A stretch of DNA of 61,729 nt from contig NZ_JAGWUA010000003.1 in the NCBI RefSeq assembly GCF_028868675.1, positions 1 through 61,729 of the forward strand, given 5' to 3'. Below, piece after piece: positions 8,526-16,784 of this stretch (position 1 is the first letter of the stretch; each line of letters begins with the position of its first letter). The position numbers were made by a program, and so were the translations under genes. This stretch comes from Bradyrhizobium sp. Its GTDB lineage: Bacteria; Pseudomonadota; Alphaproteobacteria; Rhizobiales; Xanthobacteraceae. A model generated the notes under the pieces. The model did no database searches. It was not told the DNA's origin and was given only the letters and a program-made list of their open reading frames with translations.

Positions 8526-9725
8526 ATGACTGATGCAGAGACGGCCGACCTCGAACGATTCCGCGCCGAGACGCGCGCTTGGCTGGAGGCCAATTGTCCG
8601 ACGGAGATGCGCAAGCCCGCTACCTCCGACGCCGACGTGTTCTGGGGCGGCCGCAACGCCAAGTTCGCCTCCGAGCCGCAGCGCGTCTGGTTCGAGCGCA
8701 TGCGCGACAAGGGCTGGACCGTGCCGGACTGGCCGAAGGAATATGGCGGCGGCGGCTTGAGTCCTGGCGAGCACAAGGTGCTGCGCGCGGAGTTGGCAAA
8801 GATCGGCGCGCGGCCGCCGCTCTCGAGTTTCGGCATCTGGATGCTTGGACCCGCGCTCCTCAAGTACGGCACCGAGGCGCAGAAGAAGGAGTACCTGCCG
8901 AAGATCGCGGCGGGCCTGATCCGCTGGTGCCAGGGCTACTCCGAGCCCAACGCCGGCTCCGATCTCGCCTCGCTGCAGACCCGCGCGGAGAGCGACGGCG
9001 ACGACTACGTCATCAATGGCCAGAAGATATGGACGTCGTACGCGAACTACGCGGACTGGATTTTCTGCCTGGTGCGCACTGACCCGACCGCCAAGAAGCA
9101 TGACGGCATCAGCTTCATCCTGTTCGACATGACCTCGAAGGGTGTCTCGACCAAGCCGATCCTGCTGATCTCCGGTTACTCGCCATTCTGCGAGACCTTC
9201 TTCGACAATGTCCGGGTGCCGAAATCGCATGTCGTGGGCACCGTCAACCGCGGCTGGGATGTCGCGAAATATCTCTTGCAGCACGAGCGCGCGATGATCT
9301 CCGGCATGGGCGAGCGCGGCGTCGGCCGGCCGCTCGGCCAGATTGCCGCCGATTCCATCGGCACCGATGCGCAAGGCAGGCTCGATGATGCCATGCTGCG
9401 CGGCCAGATCGCGTCGTTCGAAATCGACGAGGCGGCGCTGGCGGCCTGCGCCGAGCGCGCGGTCGATCTCGCGAAGGCGGGCCAGGCGCATCCGGCATTC
9501 TCCTCGGCGATGAAATATTACGGCACCGAGCTCAACAAGCGCCGCTACGAGATCCTGATGTCGGCCGGCGGCGTCGATGCCCTGGAATGGGAGAGCGAGC
9601 GCTCCAGGCAGGGCGCCCGTCCGCGCGCCTGGCTGCGCACCAAGGCCAACTCGATCGAAGGCGGCACCAGCGAAGTGATGCTCGGCATCGTCGCCAAGCG
9701 CATCCTCGACCTGCCGGGGGCGTGA
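8526..9725 (+). CDS. Acyl-CoA dehydrogenase, subunit with catalytic Glu
   Basis: A 399-residue FAD-dependent acyl-CoA dehydrogenase. The flavin-binding motif GYSEPNAGSDLAS and strand YVINGQKIWTSYA are present. Near the C-terminus NSIEGGTSEVMLG aligns with the family's YEGTS block carrying the catalytic Glu. Length and the early WPKEYGGGG motif resemble large subunits of paired dehydrogenases such as PimC. The next gene, 157 bases downstream on the same strand, encodes a second subunit lacking this Glu, suggesting an alpha2beta2 enzyme. Acyl chain specificity cannot be read. Confidence 0.88.
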   Translation: MTDAETADLERFRAETRAWLEANCPTEMRKPATSDADVFWGGRNAKFASEPQRVWFERMRDKGWTVPDWPKEYGGGGLSPGEHKVLRAELAKIGARPPLSSFGIWMLGPALLKYGTEAQKKEYLPKIAAGLIRWCQGYSEPNAGSDLASLQTRAESDGDDYVINGQKIWTSYANYADWIFCLVRTDPTAKKHDGISFILFDMTSKGVSTKPILLISGYSPFCETFFDNVRVPKSHVVGTVNRGWDVAKYLLQHERAMISGMGERGVGRPLGQIAADSIGTDAQGRLDDAMLRGQIASFEIDEAALAACAERAVDLAKAGQAHPAFSSAMKYYGTELNKRRYEILMSAGGVDALEWESERSRQGARPRAWLRTKANSIEGGTSEVMLGIVAKRILDLPGA

Positions 9726-9746
9726 GGTTGCACGAACTTTACCACA

Positions 9747-9848
9747 CGTCATTCCGGGGCGCCGCTCTTGCGGCGAGCCCGGAATCCATAACCACCAGTC
9801 GGGAGTATGGATTCCGGGCCTGCGCCTTCGGCGTATCCCGGAATGACG
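9747..9848. repeat. Palindromic intergenic repeat (CGTCATTCCGGG type)
   Basis: Inverted arms CGTCATTCCGGG and CCCGGAATGACG at the ends enclose GAATCCATA...TATGGATTC. It fills most of the gap between the two acyl-CoA dehydrogenase genes and could be transcribed as a long hairpin within their mRNA. Confidence 0.8.
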
Positions 9849-9882
9849 AAGATCAGATAGATTTCAAATCGGAAGCACCACC

Positions 9883-11022
9883 ATGGCCCTCGTCCTCACC
9901 GAAGAACAAACGATGCTCCGCGACAGCGCGCGCGGGTTGATCGGCGACAAGGCGCCGGTGTCGCATCTGCGGCACTTACGCGATTCCAAGGACCCGATCG
10001 GCTTCTCCAAGGAGCTCTGGCACTCCTTTGCCGAGATGGGCTTTGCCGGCCTCCTGGTGCCGGAGGAATTCGGCGGCTCCGGGCTCGGCTGCGTCGAGGC
10101 CGGCGTGGTGATGGAAGAGATCGGCCGCACGCTGATGCCGTCGCCGTTCCTTTCGACCAGCGTCGTCGCGGCATCGGCGCTCGGCCGCGGCGGCAATGCC
10201 GCGCAAAAATCGGAATATCTGCCAAGAGTGTCCAACGGCTCGCTGCTCGCGACGCTCGCGATCGATGAAGGCGCAAAACATCGTCCGTTGCAGACGGCCT
10301 TGCAGGCGGTGCGCTCCGGCAACGGCTTCAGGCTGTCGGGCGCCAAGGCGCTGGTCGTCGACGGCCATGTCGCCGACCTCCTGATCGTCGCCGCGCGCAC
10401 GGCAGGAGCCGCCGGCGAGCGCGACGGGCTGACGCTGTTCCTGGTCGATCCCAGGGCCAAGGGCGTCGCGATCGAGCGCACCGCGATGGTCGACGCCCAT
10501 AACGCGGCGCGCATCGAGTTCGCCAATGTCGAGGTCAATGCCGACGGCGTGCTCGGCGAGGTCGACCAGGGCGCCGCGCTGCTCGACGGCGTGCTCGATA
10601 TCGGTCGCGGCGCGGTGGCATCCGAGATGGTGGGCCTGAGCGAAGAGGTGTTCGCCCGCACCGTCGACTATCTCAAGCAGCGCAAGCAGTTCGGCAAGCT
10701 CATCGGCGAGTTCCAGGCACTGCAGCACCGCGCGGCCCAGCTCTATGTCGACATCGAGATCACCCGCGCCGCCGTGATGAAGGCGATGCAGGCGCTCGAT
10801 GACGATCTCGCCAAGGCATCCTCCACTGTCGCCGTCGCCAAGGCGCGCGCCGGGACTACCGCGACGCGCGCGGTGCAGGAAGGCGTGCAGATGCATGGCG
10901 GCATGGGCATGACCGACCAGTTCGACATCGGCTTCTTCATGAAGCGCGCCCGGGTCTGCGAGGAATTGTTCGGCGATGCCAACTACCACGCCGCGCAATT
11001 GGCGCGGGCGCGGGGGTATTGA
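9883..11022 (+). CDS. Acyl-CoA dehydrogenase-like subunit lacking the catalytic Glu block
   Basis: A 379-residue acyl-CoA dehydrogenase-family protein with the N-terminal helical domain (LLVPEEFGGSGLG), central beta domain and C-terminal helices (LKQRKQFGKLIGEFQALQHR, MHGGMGMTDQFDIG). The C-terminal YEGTS block of ordinary members is replaced by LFGDANYHAAQLA, so the canonical catalytic Glu is absent. This pattern fits small subunits such as PimD that pair with a catalytic partner, here the preceding gene. It begins at the ATG at 9883 after a repeat-filled 157-base gap. Confidence 0.85.
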   Translation: MALVLTEEQTMLRDSARGLIGDKAPVSHLRHLRDSKDPIGFSKELWHSFAEMGFAGLLVPEEFGGSGLGCVEAGVVMEEIGRTLMPSPFLSTSVVAASALGRGGNAAQKSEYLPRVSNGSLLATLAIDEGAKHRPLQTALQAVRSGNGFRLSGAKALVVDGHVADLLIVAARTAGAAGERDGLTLFLVDPRAKGVAIERTAMVDAHNAARIEFANVEVNADGVLGEVDQGAALLDGVLDIGRGAVASEMVGLSEEVFARTVDYLKQRKQFGKLIGEFQALQHRAAQLYVDIEITRAAVMKAMQALDDDLAKASSTVAVAKARAGTTATRAVQEGVQMHGGMGMTDQFDIGFFMKRARVCEELFGDANYHAAQLARARGY

Positions 11023-11090
11023 GGCGAGGGGTCGTCACACACCTGCCGTCATGGCCGGACAAGCCTCGCCATGACGACTGAAAGCAGCCT

Positions 11091-11165
11091 GTAGCCCGGA
11101 TGAGCGTAGCGACATCCGGGAATGTCGCTGGTGGTCCCGCATGTCGCTTCGCTCATGCGGGCTAC
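11091..11165. repeat. Palindromic intergenic repeat (GTAGCCCGGAT type), copy 1
   Basis: The left end GTAGCCCGGATGAGCGTAGC and the right end GCTTCGCTCATGCGGGCTAC are inverted copies of each other. It lies in the convergent gap between an acyl-CoA dehydrogenase and a binding-protein gene. A related copy occurs at 25631-25716. Confidence 0.8.
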
Positions 11166-11204
11166 AGCCGTCCCTCCGCTCCCCGCAATGACGACTGAGC
11201 AAGC

Positions 11205-12242
11205 CTACCGCATCGGCGGCGCGTACTGCACGCCGCCGGCGTTCCAGAGCTGGTTCATGCCGCGCGGGATCTTGAGCTTGGACTCGGCGCCGATGTTGCG
11301 CTCGTACATCTCGCCGTAATTGCCGACATGGCGGATGATGCGCGCCGCCCAGTCCTTGGTGAGGCCGAGCTGCTCGCCGTAATTGCCCTCGGTGCCGACC
11401 AGCCGCATCACCTCGGGCTTCTTCGACTTCAGCGCCTCGTCGATGTTCTTGGAGGTGACGCCCAACTCCTCGGCGTTGATCATCGCGTACAACGTCCATT
11501 TCACGATCATCATCCAGTCGTCGTCGCGCTGGCGCACGACCGGGGCGAGCGGCTCCTTGGAGATGACGTCGGGCAGGATGACGTGGTCGCCGGGCTTCGA
11601 GAGGTTCAGCCTCAGCGCGTAGAGCTGCGACTGATCGGCGGTGAAGGTATCGCACTTGCCGGCGTCGTAGGCTTTCACCACGTCCTCCAGCTTGTCGAAC
11701 TTCACCGCCTCGTACTTCATGTTGTTGGCGCGGAAATAGTCGGCGAGGTTGAGCAGCGTCGTCGTCCCCGACTGCACGCAGATCTTGCTGCCGTTCAGGT
11801 CGAGCGCGTTGTCGATGTTGCGCGAGCGCGGCAGCATGAAGCCCTCGCCGTCATAATAGGCGACCGCCGGGAAATAGAGGTCGTACTCGAGCTCGCGCGC
11901 CATGCTCCAGGTGGTGTTGCGCGAGAGGATGTCGACCTTGCGGCTCTGCAGCTCCTTGAAGCGCTCGCTGGCGTCGAGCGGAACGAACTTCGCCTTGCCC
12001 GGGTCGTCGAAGATCGCGGATGCCACCGCGCGACAGAAGTCGACGTCGAAGCCGCTCCAGTTGCCCTTGTCGTCGGGAATCGAGAAGCCAGGCAGCCCCT
12101 TGTTGACGCCGCACAGGACCTCGCCGCGCCGAATCGTCCGCTTCAGCGTGCGCGTGTCGTACATCTCGTAGATCACGGCGAGCGCGCCGACCAGCACGGC
12201 GATCGCGAGCCCGATCAGCAGGCCGCCTCGAAAACTGCGCAT
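11205..12242 (-). CDS. Amino-acid ABC transporter substrate-binding protein, AapJ/BztA-like
   Basis: A 345-residue type 3 solute-binding protein. The block VLCGVNKGLPGFSI followed by GFDVDFCRAVA is typical of general L-amino-acid binding proteins of the AapJ/BztA group, and SGTTTLLNLADYF is the hinge region. The N-terminal hydrophobic segment (residues 7-25) lacks a clear signal-peptidase site and may instead anchor the protein. No permease or ATPase gene is nearby. It follows the L,D-transpeptidase gene by 57 bases on the same strand, so the two may be co-transcribed. Confidence 0.82.
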   Translation of the reverse strand: MRSFRGGLLIGLAIAVLVGALAVIYEMYDTRTLKRTIRRGEVLCGVNKGLPGFSIPDDKGNWSGFDVDFCRAVASAIFDDPGKAKFVPLDASERFKELQSRKVDILSRNTTWSMARELEYDLYFPAVAYYDGEGFMLPRSRNIDNALDLNGSKICVQSGTTTLLNLADYFRANNMKYEAVKFDKLEDVVKAYDAGKCDTFTADQSQLYALRLNLSKPGDHVILPDVISKEPLAPVVRQRDDDWMMIVKWTLYAMINAEELGVTSKNIDEALKSKKPEVMRLVGTEGNYGEQLGLTKDWAARIIRHVGNYGEMYERNIGAESKLKIPRGMNQLWNAGGVQYAPPMR

Positions 12243-12299
12243 GATGTCTCTCTCGAAAAAAACCGGAAAAAGGAATTTGGGCGGAAGGTCGGACCGGGC

Positions 12300-12893
12300 C
12301 TACAGTTCGGGCTTCTGCCGCACGACCACCTTGGTGCCGACCGGGACACGGTCATAGAGGTCGCTCACGTCGGCATTGACGAGACGGAAGCAGCCGGACG
12401 ATACCTTGGTGCCGATCGTGTCCGGCCGGTTGGTGCCGTGGATGCGGTAGACGGTGGTGCCGAGATACATGGCGCGGGCGCCGAGCGGGTTGCCGGGGCC
12501 GCCGGCCATGAAGCGCGGCAGATAGGGCTGGCGCTGGATCATCTCGGGCGGCGGGGTCCAGTCCGGCCACTCCTTCTTCTGGGTGATGTTCAGCAGCCCC
12601 TGCCACTGAAAACCGTCGCGCCCCACCCCGATGCCGTAGCGGATCGCGCGCCCGCCGGGCTGCACCAGGTAGAGATGCCGCTCCGAAGTCGAGATGATGA
12701 TGGTGCCCGGCGCTTCCGTCGTGCGGTAGTAAACGACGGTCTTGCGCCATTCCGGATCGAGCTCGTAGCCGTCGTCGGCGACCAGTCCGGGCTCGTCGCC
12801 TCGGTCGGGCTGCTGGGCGGAGGCGTGCGATGTGGACAGCATCAGGCCGAGCGCGGCCACGAAGATTCCGGTCAGGCGACGAAAATCGGTCAT
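12300..12893 (-). CDS. L,D-transpeptidase (YkuD domain), secreted
   Basis: A 197-residue periplasmic enzyme that forms 3-3 peptidoglycan cross-links or attaches proteins to the wall. The YkuD catalytic motif is visible as HGTNRPDTIG followed by SSGCFRL, with the active cysteine in SGC. A signal peptide (LTGIFVAALGLML to SASAQ-like cleavage at HASAQ) precedes the domain, which starts around residue 55 (TIIISTSERHLYLV). The ATG at 12891-12893 has GGGGAG nine bases upstream; longer in-frame starts are not supported. Confidence 0.9.
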   Translation of the reverse strand: MTDFRRLTGIFVAALGLMLSTSHASAQQPDRGDEPGLVADDGYELDPEWRKTVVYYRTTEAPGTIIISTSERHLYLVQPGGRAIRYGIGVGRDGFQWQGLLNITQKKEWPDWTPPPEMIQRQPYLPRFMAGGPGNPLGARAMYLGTTVYRIHGTNRPDTIGTKVSSGCFRLVNADVSDLYDRVPVGTKVVVRQKPEL

Positions 12894-13056
12894 GCAGGCT
12901 CTCCCCAGCTGCCACGAGGCAATCATCTGACCCATCAAAACCCAGCGGCGATTTGATGGCAAGTTCCGGGCGGCCCAGCTACCCACGTCACGAGAAGGCT
13001 TCGGTATTTTGACGCCGATCGACGCCATGGCCAGGGGGGATGGCCCCCGGACACAA

Positions 13057-13091
13057 AACGACCCGGAGGGGGGCATCCCGTCCGGGTCGTT
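13057..13091 (-). terminator. Hairpin terminator candidate downstream of the ECF sigma gene
   Basis: An 11-bp perfect stem (AACGACCCGGA / TCCGGGTCGTT) with a 13-base loop. Read on the minus strand it is followed by TTTT, giving a modest Rho-independent terminator about 165 bases after the sigma-factor stop. It is the only clear structure in the gap between the transpeptidase and sigma genes. Confidence 0.55.
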
Positions 13092-13175
13092 GGAGGTCCT
13101 TGGGAGGTTTAAGCAAAACCGTATGAGAGTGTTTATAGGAGGGAAGTTTTTCCGCCTGATGTTGTGGTTTGTTTC

Positions 13176-13189
13176 AATTGTTTCGTCGC
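13176..13189. repeat. 14-base direct repeat flanking the sigma gene, copy 1
   Basis: AATTGTTTCGTCGC is exactly repeated at 13981-13994, on the far side of the ECF sigma gene. Both are intergenic. Significance is unknown. Confidence 0.6.
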
Positions 13190-13254
13190 CGGTAACGCCT
13201 TCGTGTCCAGGAGAGGGCCGTTTTCAGGCCATATCCCATTGAAATCAAAGGCTT

Positions 13255-13866
13255 TCAGGCAGCGAAGCGGTCGACGCCGGCGCCCTTAAGCAAATCGGCC
13301 AGCTGCTTGCGGGCATAGAACATCCGCGTCTTCACCGTGCTTTGGGGGATGCCGATGATCTGGCCCACCTCCTCCACCGACTTCTCGTGGTAGTAGACGA
13401 GGTCGATGATCTCGCGATGCGCCGGCGACAGCTTTGCCACGCAGGCGCGCAGGATGGCGCTGGTGTCGGTGCGGTCGAGCGCGGTTTCCGGCGTGTCGTG
13501 CTCGTCCGGAATCTGGCGCACGTCCTCCTGGTCGATGTCCTCGAAGCGGCGCTGGCGCATCGCGGTCAGCGCCTTGAAGCGGGCGATCGACAACAGCCAG
13601 GTCGAGACCTGCGAGCGGCCCTGGAACTGGCCGGCGGTCCGCCATACGTCCAGGAACACCTGGCTGACCAGGTCTTCCGCCGTGGTGGCGTCGCGCACGA
13701 TGCGGAGTATGAAGCGATAGACGCGCACGTTGTGGCGGCAATAGAGGATGTGCATGGCCGGCCGGCTGCCGTCTGCAATGCTTTCGAGCAGCATTTCGTC
13801 CGAGGTCGCCTGAGCGGCAATGATGCCCTGGCTGGCTTGGGCGTTGATGGCGATGACGTTCGGCAT
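13255..13866 (-). CDS. ECF-type RNA polymerase sigma factor
   Basis: A 203-residue sigma-70-family protein with region 2 (LYCRHNVRVYRFILRI, EDLVSQVFLDVWR, then STWLLSIARFKALTAMR) and region 4 (LSPAHREIIDLVYYHEKSVE then IIGIPQSTVKTRMFYARKQL), the region 4 helix-turn-helix that reads the -35 element. The ATG at 13864-13866 follows AAGGGGAG. No anti-sigma gene is adjacent on either side, which is unusual for this class. A perfect inverted repeat lies upstream at 13985-14011. Confidence 0.9.
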   Translation of the reverse strand: MPNVIAINAQASQGIIAAQATSDEMLLESIADGSRPAMHILYCRHNVRVYRFILRIVRDATTAEDLVSQVFLDVWRTAGQFQGRSQVSTWLLSIARFKALTAMRQRRFEDIDQEDVRQIPDEHDTPETALDRTDTSAILRACVAKLSPAHREIIDLVYYHEKSVEEVGQIIGIPQSTVKTRMFYARKQLADLLKGAGVDRFAA

Positions 13867-13984
13867 GACGGGCTCCCCTTGGCGCCGCAACCGGCGGCGC
13901 GTCTCGTGGGCCAAAGTGTTAATGAGCCAACGTTTCGGGACGTCTGCACGACAAGCGGAAAATGGTTTCGTGCGGTGCCGAATT

Positions 13985-14011
13985 GTTTCGTCGCAATGCT
14001 CGCGACGAAAC
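13985..14011. promoter_or_regulatory. Perfect inverted repeat upstream of the ECF sigma gene
   Basis: GTTTCGTCGC and GCGACGAAAC form a 10-bp perfect inverted repeat with a 7-base spacer, about 120 bases before the sigma start codon. It overlaps one copy of the 14-base direct repeat (13981-13994). It could be an operator, a hairpin, or part of an autoregulated promoter; no factor can be named. Confidence 0.45.
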
Positions 14012-14097
14012 ATTCGGAGTAAAAAGGCGAGCAATTTCAATATACGGATCGGAACGAATCGTGGGGCGTGGCGTTCGGGGGCGACCCAAATCTCCAC

Positions 14098-14247
14098 CGT
14101 CGTCCCGGACAAGCGAGCGTCAGCGAGCGCTGATCCGGGACCTATAACCACAGGACTGCGTTTGACGAGGACTCGCAGTCCGGTACCAGGACCGTCCTCC
14201 ATGGAGAGATTCCGCGGTATGGGTCCTGGCGTTCGCCAGGACGACAC
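14098..14247. repeat. Intergenic palindromic repeat (CGTCGTCCCGG type), copy 1
   Basis: Begins CGTCGTCCCGGACAAGCGAG and ends TGGCGTTCGCCAGGACGACAC, with internal GGGACCTATAACC and GGTATGGGTCC. A shorter relative lies at 45029-45156. It occupies most of the space between the sigma and response-regulator genes. Confidence 0.75.
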
Positions 14248-14259
14248 GGAGCTTGCCCC

Positions 14260-14997
14260 CTACGCTTTCTCGCCCGCCGGCGAGAACAGATAGCCGCCGC
14301 CGCGGATGGTGCGGATCACGGCGGGCTTGGTCGGATCCGGCTCGATCTTGCGGCGGATGCGCATGATGCGGAGGTCGACTGCACGGTCGAAGGCCTCGGC
14401 GTCGCGCGCATTGGCCAATTCCAGCAGGCGCTCGCGCGACAGCACGCGCTTCGGATTGGCCGCGAACACCTTCAAGAGCCCGAACTCGGACGCCGTCAGC
14501 GGGTGCTCGTTACCCTCGTCGTCGCGCAAGGCCTGCGCTTCGAGATCGAGCCATTTGGTGCCGAAGCGCACCAGCTGGTCCTTGGCCGCCTTCGCAGGCG
14601 CGGCTTCCGGCGCGGCCGCCTTGACCGGCGTACTCCGCCGCAGCACCGAGCGGATGCGCGCCATCAATTCGCGCAGCTCGCAGGGCTTTGCGACGTAGTC
14701 GTCGGCGCCGAGTTCGAGCCCGACGACGCGATCGATCGGGCTCGCGGTTGCCGTCAGCATGATGACGGGCACGTTGATGCGGCTCTTGAGGTCGCGGATG
14801 ATCGACAGCCCGTCCTCCTCGGGCATGTTGAGGTCGAGCACGACGAGGTCGGGCATGCTGCCCTCGATCGCCGAGCGCAGGCTCTTGCCGCCGTCGCACA
14901 GCGTCACGGTAAAGCCGTGCATCTTGAGGTAATCGCCGACCATCTCCCGGGCCGGGGCCTCGTCGTCGACGATCATGATGTGCTGGCTTCGGGTCAT
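14260..14997 (-). CDS. OmpR-family response regulator
   Basis: A 245-residue two-domain regulator. The receiver domain (1-120) has the acidic pair DD at 11-12, phospho-acceptor D55 in VVLDLNMP, T82/T84 in MLTATAS and K104 in VAKP. An Ala/Pro linker (124-138) leads to a winged-helix DNA-binding domain with the signatures LTASEFGLLKVF, SRERLLELA and RTIRGGGYLF. It is the last gene of a three-gene phosphorelay operon, 38 bases after the DUF3369 kinase gene. Target genes are unknown; the divergent UgpB-like gene is a candidate. Confidence 0.93.
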   Translation of the reverse strand: MTRSQHIMIVDDEAPAREMVGDYLKMHGFTVTLCDGGKSLRSAIEGSMPDLVVLDLNMPEEDGLSIIRDLKSRINVPVIMLTATASPIDRVVGLELGADDYVAKPCELRELMARIRSVLRRSTPVKAAAPEAAPAKAAKDQLVRFGTKWLDLEAQALRDDEGNEHPLTASEFGLLKVFAANPKRVLSRERLLELANARDAEAFDRAVDLRIMRIRRKIEPDPTKPAVIRTIRGGGYLFSPAGEKA

Positions 14998-15035
14998 GTC
15001 ATTCGGGTCAGGTCATTCTGATCTTGGCATTCGGA

Positions 15036-16784
15036 TCACGGCGTTTCGGTCGCGGGCAGCGTGATGGAGAACGTCGCCCCCTTGCCGGGGCCGTCGCTTT
15101 CCGCGGTCACCTCGCCGCCATGCATGTCGATAATACGCTTGACGATGGAAAGCCCAAGGCCCGTCGAGCTCTCACCGGCGGTCGGCTTGGCCGACAGCCG
15201 CTGGAACCGGCCGAACAGGCGGCCCAGATCCTCCGGCGACAGGCCCGCGCCCTCGTCGCTGACGCGGATGACGGTGTCGCCGCTGTCATGGCTCACCACC
15301 ACCGCGATCCGGCCGCCGATCGGGCTGTACTTGATCGCGTTGCTGATCAGGTTGTCGATCGCCTCGCGGATGCGGTCGGTGTCGCACATGGTGACGATGT
15401 TGGACGGCGCCGAGACGGCGATGGTCTGCTGCTTGTTGACCGCGAGCGGCTGGTTGGCCTCCGAGACCTCGCGGACCAGGGCGGCGACGTCGACCGGCTC
15501 GCGGCGGATGGTGATGTCGAAGGCGTCGGCCATCGCGTCCGAGATCAGGTGATCGACCATCGTGGTCAGCCGCTTGGTGGCGTCGCGGATGTGATCGACC
15601 TGCGCGATCACGCCGCCCGCCGACGCGCCGGCCGAGATCAGCTCCTTCAGCATCTCGGTGCGGCCGAGGATGACGCCGAGCGGATTCTTCAGATCGTGGG
15701 CGACCGTGCCCAGAATCTCGTTCTTGAAGCCGTTGGCGCGCTGCAGCCGCAGCCATTGCGCCGAGAGGCGACGGTTGGCCTGCATCAGCGCGCGGGTGCG
15801 CTGGGCGACGCGGTCCTCGAGCTGGGTGTTGGCGTCCTGGAGCTGCTGGTAGAGGATGACGTTGTCGAAGGCGATCGACAGCCGGCTGGAGAAGATCTCG
15901 ACCAGCGAGCGGTCGGTCTCGGAGAGATCGCGCTCGGCCTGCAGCAGCACCACGACCTCGCGGCCGCTTCCGGTGCGCAGGTAGATGACACTGCGATGGT
16001 CGGCGAACTCGTTCTTGCGGCGCTGGAACGCGGCTTCCACCAGTTCGCGCAGGTCGGGATCGAGCGCCTTCGAAGTGGTGGTGCCGATGAAGCGGCTGTA
16101 GCAGCCGCTGCCTGCGAGCACGGAGAGCTCGGCGCCTTGCGCGCCGCCGTTGTCGCGCAGCACCAGGATGCCGGCGCAGTCGGCATTGAGCAGCGAGGCG
16201 AGCTGGGTCAATACGCCTTCGGCCAGCCGCTGCATCGACTTGAAGTCGTAGAGCGTGGAGGCGGCGTCGATGATGATCTCGAGCCCGCGCCGCGTCTGCA
16301 GCATGCGCTCGAGCTGCTGGTAGGAGCGCAGCGCCGCGGTGAGCGAGGTGAACAGCTTGTCGGCGGTGAGTTCCGTCTTCGCCTTGTAGTCGTTGATGTC
16401 GTATTGCACGATCACGCGCCGCTCGGGCGCCTGGCCCGGCTGTCCCGTGCGCAGGATGATGCGCACGGTCTCGTTCTTGAGCTCGTTGCGGATGAACTCG
16501 ACGAGCTCGAGGCCCGCGACGTCGGTCTCCATGATGACGTCGAGCAGCACGGCGGCGATGTCGCCGTTCTCGCGCATCAGCTTGCGACCCTCGGCGGCCG
16601 AATAGGCGGAGAGGATTTCGAGCCCCAGGCCGTTCAGAGAGTAGTCGGACAACGCGAAGCGCGTGCCGTCATGCACCGCGGGATCGTCGTCGATGACGGC
16701 AATCTTCCACTTGCGCGCAGTCGTCTCCTCCGCGGCGGCCCCGGTGTCGTCGATCAGGTGGAGGACATCGTCCTGTTCGGCCAT
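15036..16784 (-). CDS. Soluble hybrid histidine kinase, REC-DUF3369-HisKA-HATPase
   Basis: A 582-residue cytoplasmic kinase with an unusual order: receiver first (25-150, likely acceptor D82 in AVLLDVIMET), then a DUF3369 domain (about 165-310, a GAF-like sensory module), a coiled linker, a HisKA domain with H363 in VAHDLKNPLG, and an ATPase domain (DNLISNAIKYS, SDEGAGLS, TGLGLSIVKR). No membrane segment is seen. The receiver at the N-terminus makes it a probable phosphate acceptor from the upstream membrane kinase, so the operon may form a chain. Its start overlaps the end of that gene by 31 bases. Confidence 0.92.
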   Translation of the reverse strand: MAEQDDVLHLIDDTGAAAEETTARKWKIAVIDDDPAVHDGTRFALSDYSLNGLGLEILSAYSAAEGRKLMRENGDIAAVLLDVIMETDVAGLELVEFIRNELKNETVRIILRTGQPGQAPERRVIVQYDINDYKAKTELTADKLFTSLTAALRSYQQLERMLQTRRGLEIIIDAASTLYDFKSMQRLAEGVLTQLASLLNADCAGILVLRDNGGAQGAELSVLAGSGCYSRFIGTTTSKALDPDLRELVEAAFQRRKNEFADHRSVIYLRTGSGREVVVLLQAERDLSETDRSLVEIFSSRLSIAFDNVILYQQLQDANTQLEDRVAQRTRALMQANRRLSAQWLRLQRANGFKNEILGTVAHDLKNPLGVILGRTEMLKELISAGASAGGVIAQVDHIRDATKRLTTMVDHLISDAMADAFDITIRREPVDVAALVREVSEANQPLAVNKQQTIAVSAPSNIVTMCDTDRIREAIDNLISNAIKYSPIGGRIAVVVSHDSGDTVIRVSDEGAGLSPEDLGRLFGRFQRLSAKPTAGESSTGLGLSIVKRIIDMHGGEVTAESDGPGKGATFSITLPATETP

